Below are positions 21,867 through 24,810 of a DNA stretch of 24,810 nucleotides, piece after piece (the first letter of the stretch is position 1; each line of letters begins with the position of its first letter). The notes beneath the pieces are model-generated. The model was not told where the DNA came from, ran no database searches, and worked only from the letters and a program-made list of their open reading frames with translations. Both the position numbers and the translations under genes were made by a program. The stretch comes from Porphyromonadaceae bacterium UBA4702 (GTDB lineage: Bacteria; Bacteroidota; Bacteroidia; Bacteroidales; Muribaculaceae): assembly GCA_002404675.1 (NCBI GenBank), contig DHKE01000010.1:1-24810 (forward strand), read 5' to 3'.

Positions 21867-23930
21867 TCAGTTGGCGAAGTCTACCGACAGCCCGAACTGC
21901 AGCCGCCGGGGGTTGACAGGATAGTGCGGCATGGAGAAATACTCCTTGGTGAACCATCCCTGGTTGAGGTGCGAATAGAGTATGAAGAAGCGCACGCGGT
22001 AGAGCTTGGCTGTGACGTATGCGTTGCAGAAGGGGAAGTTGCCGACCCGCCAGTCGTCTCCCACGCGGAACGCCATCGTCGCAGGGTCGTAGTTTACGCC
22101 ACGGTATCGCGTGTAGTAGTCGCAGTCCACGCCAATCTGCAGCTGTAGGACGCGGAAAGCGCGGAAATGCAGGTACATGTTGGAATATACCGACAGCGCG
22201 GGCAGCGGCAGCACCTCCTGGTTGGACGATGTCTGGTATGTGAGCGTGTTGTCCCAGTTCCAGATGCCCAGGCGGAGCTTCTGCGTCAGCGAGGCGGAGA
22301 ACACGTGCACTGTGCCGCCGTGCTGTGCCGGCACTCCTGCGGTGTTGAAATATACATGGTTCTGCACGCTTTCCCAGCCGGCGGTGATGCGCGTGTTGCT
22401 CCATGGTATGAAGAGTGCGCCCTCTGCGCGAATGGAGCGTGTCTTGCCCAGGTCGTTGTCCCAAGCGTAATGGTTGGAAATGAAATGCTTGAGCAGGTAG
22501 GGGTTGTCGAGGTTGCGGAAATGCCCGTGAGCGTAGATGTTCACCGTGTCGCCGAGCATGCGTATGTCGGTTGAGATGTTGCCGTTTATTTCGATGTCGC
22601 CGGCTACGTCGCCCACGAGGCCGAAACGCGCGTCAGCGTCATAGCGCAACACCGCTCCGCGCTGCTTGGTGAGCTGTCCGCCCACCCACAACAGGTTTTG
22701 CGAGCCAGTCGGTTTGACCGCCACACCGTCAGGCAGCGGCGTCAGCGCAGTTGTTGCCTCAGTCTCGCCGTCGCTGCCCTCCTCTGGCGGCGTCCAGCCG
22801 TTGTTGGCCTGTGTGAAGTGCCGAGTCTCGTGTGTGACGTATGCCGCCAGCCCGAACTTCGCCCAGCTGCGGAAACCCTCGATCATCGACACGCCCAGGG
22901 TGTTGGACAGCTGCCAGTAGCGTGTCTCGTCAGCTGTCGCCTCGGCGTTTAGGTAGCGGCGTGCGCCCCACATCTCGTCGCCTTGGGTCATGTCGGTGTT
23001 GCGGAATATGTGTACGCCCTTGCGGTAGTCGAGCGAGTATATGAATTTCGTCACCGGGACGTACACTTCGCGTGTGAGGGTGTCGTTGACCTGCACCTCG
23101 CGCCAATAGCCCACGTTGTAGGCGTGCGACATGTAGAACTCCGTGCCGCGCAGTCGCGTGTGCGCGTTCGACAGCATCGTCGGTATGCTTTTCGATTCTA
23201 CCTTGCTGACGCCTCCCTGCAATTCCGCCGGGTCGGTGATGTACCGGTCGTCGGTGATGCCGCCGTTCTCCTTGTTGAGGAAGTTGTACTGGTAGAAGAA
23301 CGCTTGCGCCTCGTAGCGGTCGCCCGTATAGTAGCCCGAGAAGCCGTAAGCCAAGTCCTTGGCGGCCTGGTTGGCATACGAGCCTTTGGAATACAGGTAG
23401 TCCGCAAACGCGCCGATGCCTATGCGGCGGTTGACATTGCCGGCGAAGTCCGCACGCAGCCTGTCCTGCCCGCTGTCGCGGTTGCCCCCGAAATTGTACG
23501 AGGCCAGGGTCATAGGCGTGAACACGTTGTAGAGGCGGCGGTTCTCGAATGTCGGGATCCACGCCATAAGCGCGTCACGGAAGAAGAATGTGGACTGGCG
23601 CGGCCGTGCGAAATATATCTGGTTCTGCCCCTCAGTGCCGAGGTTGCCGACACTGGCGTAAGCGTCGCTCACCAGCGAGGGGATGGCCTGCCGCTGGTAG
23701 TTGAGCATCAGCGTGTCGATGGTCGAATCGAAGCGCAGCCCCAGCGGCCCGCTCAGCGACCACGCGCATTTGCGGGGCTTGTCCGCAGACGTGCCATCGC
23801 CCTCCGCGCCCTCGCTTCCCGCAGGTGTCTCGCCTCCGGACAATTCCTCGGACAGCGAAGGCTGTGCCGCCAGATAGGCTGACGACAGGACACACGCGAA
23901 CACAGCAGAAATTATCCGCGACCAATTCAT
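21867..23930 (-). CDS. Putative outer-membrane beta-barrel porin
   Basis: This 687-aa protein has signal peptide MNWSRIISAVFACVLSSAYLAAQ. After an acidic/Ser-rich linker comes a long series of amphipathic strands with aromatic girdles (for example FYQYNFLNKENGG, HTRLRGTEFYMSHAYNVGYW, YAHGHFRNLDNPYL). The protein ends LQFGLSVDFAN, a typical last barrel strand for outer-membrane insertion. It fits the Bacteroidetes putative-porin (Porin_10-like) families; the solute is unknown. It is first in a tandem with the solute-binding protein and a lipoprotein, suggesting an envelope uptake or sensing unit. The start at 23930 is the only one that keeps the signal peptide. Confidence 0.82.
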   Translation of the reverse strand: MNWSRIISAVFACVLSSAYLAAQPSLSEELSGGETPAGSEGAEGDGTSADKPRKCAWSLSGPLGLRFDSTIDTLMLNYQRQAIPSLVSDAYASVGNLGTEGQNQIYFARPRQSTFFFRDALMAWIPTFENRRLYNVFTPMTLASYNFGGNRDSGQDRLRADFAGNVNRRIGIGAFADYLYSKGSYANQAAKDLAYGFSGYYTGDRYEAQAFFYQYNFLNKENGGITDDRYITDPAELQGGVSKVESKSIPTMLSNAHTRLRGTEFYMSHAYNVGYWREVQVNDTLTREVYVPVTKFIYSLDYRKGVHIFRNTDMTQGDEMWGARRYLNAEATADETRYWQLSNTLGVSMIEGFRSWAKFGLAAYVTHETRHFTQANNGWTPPEEGSDGETEATTALTPLPDGVAVKPTGSQNLLWVGGQLTKQRGAVLRYDADARFGLVGDVAGDIEINGNISTDIRMLGDTVNIYAHGHFRNLDNPYLLKHFISNHYAWDNDLGKTRSIRAEGALFIPWSNTRITAGWESVQNHVYFNTAGVPAQHGGTVHVFSASLTQKLRLGIWNWDNTLTYQTSSNQEVLPLPALSVYSNMYLHFRAFRVLQLQIGVDCDYYTRYRGVNYDPATMAFRVGDDWRVGNFPFCNAYVTAKLYRVRFFILYSHLNQGWFTKEYFSMPHYPVNPRRLQFGLSVDFAN

Positions 23931-23934
23931 GTTG

Positions 23935-23965
23935 CGAAATTACGAAAAACCGCGCAATGCGGCAA
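23935..23965 (-). promoter_or_regulatory. Possible porin promoter
   Basis: On the minus strand TTG (23965-23963), 20 bases, TAATTTCG (23942-23935), one base off the -7 consensus. It would start transcription almost at the ATG, so a leaderless message or a different promoter must be considered. Confidence 0.35.
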
Positions 23966-23994
23966 TATTCCGCCTCCAAAAACAATATTGCCGC
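23959..23994. promoter_or_regulatory. Inverted repeat in the porin/guaD divergent promoter
   Basis: GCGGCAATATT (23959-23969) and AATATTGCCGC (23984-23994) are perfect 11-bp arms, 14 bases apart. Each arm carries a TTG that lies 20 bases from a candidate -7 on its own side. The symmetry fits an operator for a dimeric regulator of both genes. Confidence 0.55.
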
Positions 23995-24018
23995 CCTGAT
24001 TGTGTTTCATTATATACG
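23988..24018 (+). promoter_or_regulatory. Possible guaD promoter
   Basis: TTG (23988-23990), 20 bases, TATATACG (24011-24018). The -7 is imperfect. Transcription would start near 24024, 12 bases before the ATG. Confidence 0.35.
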
Positions 24019-24035
24019 CAGAGCGAAAACAGGAT

Positions 24036-24515
24036 ATGAACGACAAAGACTTTGACCCGAAATACATGGAGATGGCGTGCCGCCTCTCCTGCGACAACAT
24101 AGACAACGGCGGAGGCCCGTTCGGCGCGGTTATAGTGCGCGACGGCAAACTGGTGGCGACGGGCGTAAACTCGGTTACGGTGGTGAATGACCCGACGGCT
24201 CACGCAGAGGTGTCGGCCATACGCGCCGCGTGCCGCGAACTCGGGACGTTCCAGCTGGACGGCTGCATCATATACAGCAGCTGCGAGCCGTGCCCCATGT
24301 GCCTGAGTGCGCTCTATTGGGCCGGTGTGAGCAAGATTTTCTACGGCAACACCAAGGAGGATGCCGATGCCATCGACTTTTCCGACAAGTTCATCTACGA
24401 GGAACTCGCCAAGTCCCCTGCCCGGCGGCGCATCCCCTGCCTGCACGTGACCGGCACGGACGCGCCACGCGCTTTCCGCAAATGGGCCGACAAGCCCGAC
24501 AAAATCAAGTATTGA
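24036..24515 (+). CDS. guaD: Guanine deaminase (cytidine-deaminase fold)
   Basis: This 159-aa cytosolic zinc enzyme converts guanine to xanthine. Zinc-site motifs are HAE (H56, catalytic E58) and PCPMC (C86, C89). The order GGPFGAVIVRDGKLVATG, NDPTAHAEVSAIRAA, CEPCPMCLSALYWAG and the C-terminal FIYEELAKSPARRRIPCLHV follows the short bacterial GuaD of Bacillus subtilis type, including the extra C-terminal segment that distinguishes it from the TadA tRNA deaminase. The start at 24036 is used; the frame extension to 24000 lies in the promoter region. It stands alone, divergent from the porin gene, with which it shares an inverted repeat. Confidence 0.88.
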   Translation: MNDKDFDPKYMEMACRLSCDNIDNGGGPFGAVIVRDGKLVATGVNSVTVVNDPTAHAEVSAIRAACRELGTFQLDGCIIYSSCEPCPMCLSALYWAGVSKIFYGNTKEDADAIDFSDKFIYEELAKSPARRRIPCLHVTGTDAPRAFRKWADKPDKIKY

Positions 24516-24544
24516 CGAGCATACATGGTCGCATCGTCACCTTC

Positions 24545-24810
24545 GGGTACGGCACGCCGTGTCGCTGCAGGGCTGCGCATAAAAGCGAGGGTGCGCATAT
24601 TTTGACACACCGTGCGCTGACAGTTCATCCCTCCTCTCGAGGGTGTGTCAAAACGCGCAAACTGTGTATGATTGGGGCGGCAAGGTAGGGACACGGCGTG
24701 CCGTGTCCGCCAAGCGACAAATGCAATTATTTGATTTACTGCACTCTATCCTTGCGGACACGGCACGCCGTGTCCCTACTTTGGCTTCGCAATCACACGA
24801 TGTCCGAGAG
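24545..24810. repeat. REP-like palindromic repeats, copy 2
   Basis: No gene is seen from 24516 to the end. A 26-bp perfect inverted repeat (24685-24710 with 24754-24779) encloses 43 bases containing CAATTATTTGATTTACTGCA. Each arm is itself a palindrome around GGACACGGC-NN-GCCGTGTCC. A further palindrome is at 24547-24563, followed by GGCTGCGCATAAAAGCGAGG. A 12-bp inverted repeat TTTTGACACACC / GGTGTGTCAAAA lies at 24600-24611 and 24642-24653. The modules match those at 5340-5515 in the same orientation. The array reaches the window end and may continue. Confidence 0.85.

Noticed and set aside
24036..24515. TadA tRNA adenosine deaminase
   Set aside because: The C-terminal FIYEEL...RRIP segment and overall motif order match guanine deaminase of the Bacillus type rather than TadA.

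Overview
The window looks like chromosomal DNA from a fairly GC-rich member of the Bacteroidales, possibly a gut Muribaculaceae-type organism. The family-level placement is inference. The reasons are: several starts are preceded by the Bacteroidetes promoter pattern TTTG-N19/20-TAnnTTTG; leaders are A/C-rich with no clear Shine-Dalgarno; and the gene content is typical (secreted GH2 beta-galactosidase with galK and galM, a putative porin, lipoproteins, a DUF4143 ATPase).

Positions 1-5190 hold ten co-directional minus-strand genes, mostly small and unrecognised. In transcription order they are: a 66-aa protein; two very basic small proteins sharing an SGKxDxRT motif; a TerB-like helical protein; a C-terminally anchored membrane protein; a 104-aa small-domain protein; a coiled-coil protein; a six-helix voltage-gated-type ion channel with a non-canonical pore and a large unknown C-terminal region; a 58-aa basic protein; and a 187-aa paralogue of the 104-aa domain. 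This is the best candidate for an undescribed system. It lies on the 3' side of a tRNA-Pro(GGG), separated from it by a REP-like repeat that recurs at the far right end of the window.

Positions 5617-14000 are mostly housekeeping. They hold tRNA-Pro with a strong terminator, a WalJ/YycJ-like metallo-beta-lactamase-fold protein with an RsmI-like methylase, an RsmF/NOP2-type rRNA m5C methyltransferase, tyrS, an M28 (glutaminyl-cyclase-like) lipoprotein, a cytidylyltransferase-like protein, and a two-gene unit of a YbhN/LPG-synthase-type membrane protein with a single-pass membrane protein.

Positions 14000-18783 form a galactoside operon on the minus strand: secreted GH2 beta-galactosidase, galK, galM, then a terminator. 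It has a good promoter and a terminator-like hairpin just downstream of the expected start of transcription. The likely flow is periplasmic release of galactose, phosphorylation by GalK, and anomer conversion by GalM.

Positions 18784-20342 hold a DUF4143-type AAA ATPase, preceded by four 23-bp direct repeats that run into its promoter. Positions 20343-23930 carry a putative porin, a membrane-tethered family-3 solute-binding protein and a lipoprotein in tandem on the minus strand. Divergent from the porin is a guanine deaminase. The two share an inverted repeat in which each arm carries a possible -33 element. The last 290 bases are REP-like repeats with no gene.
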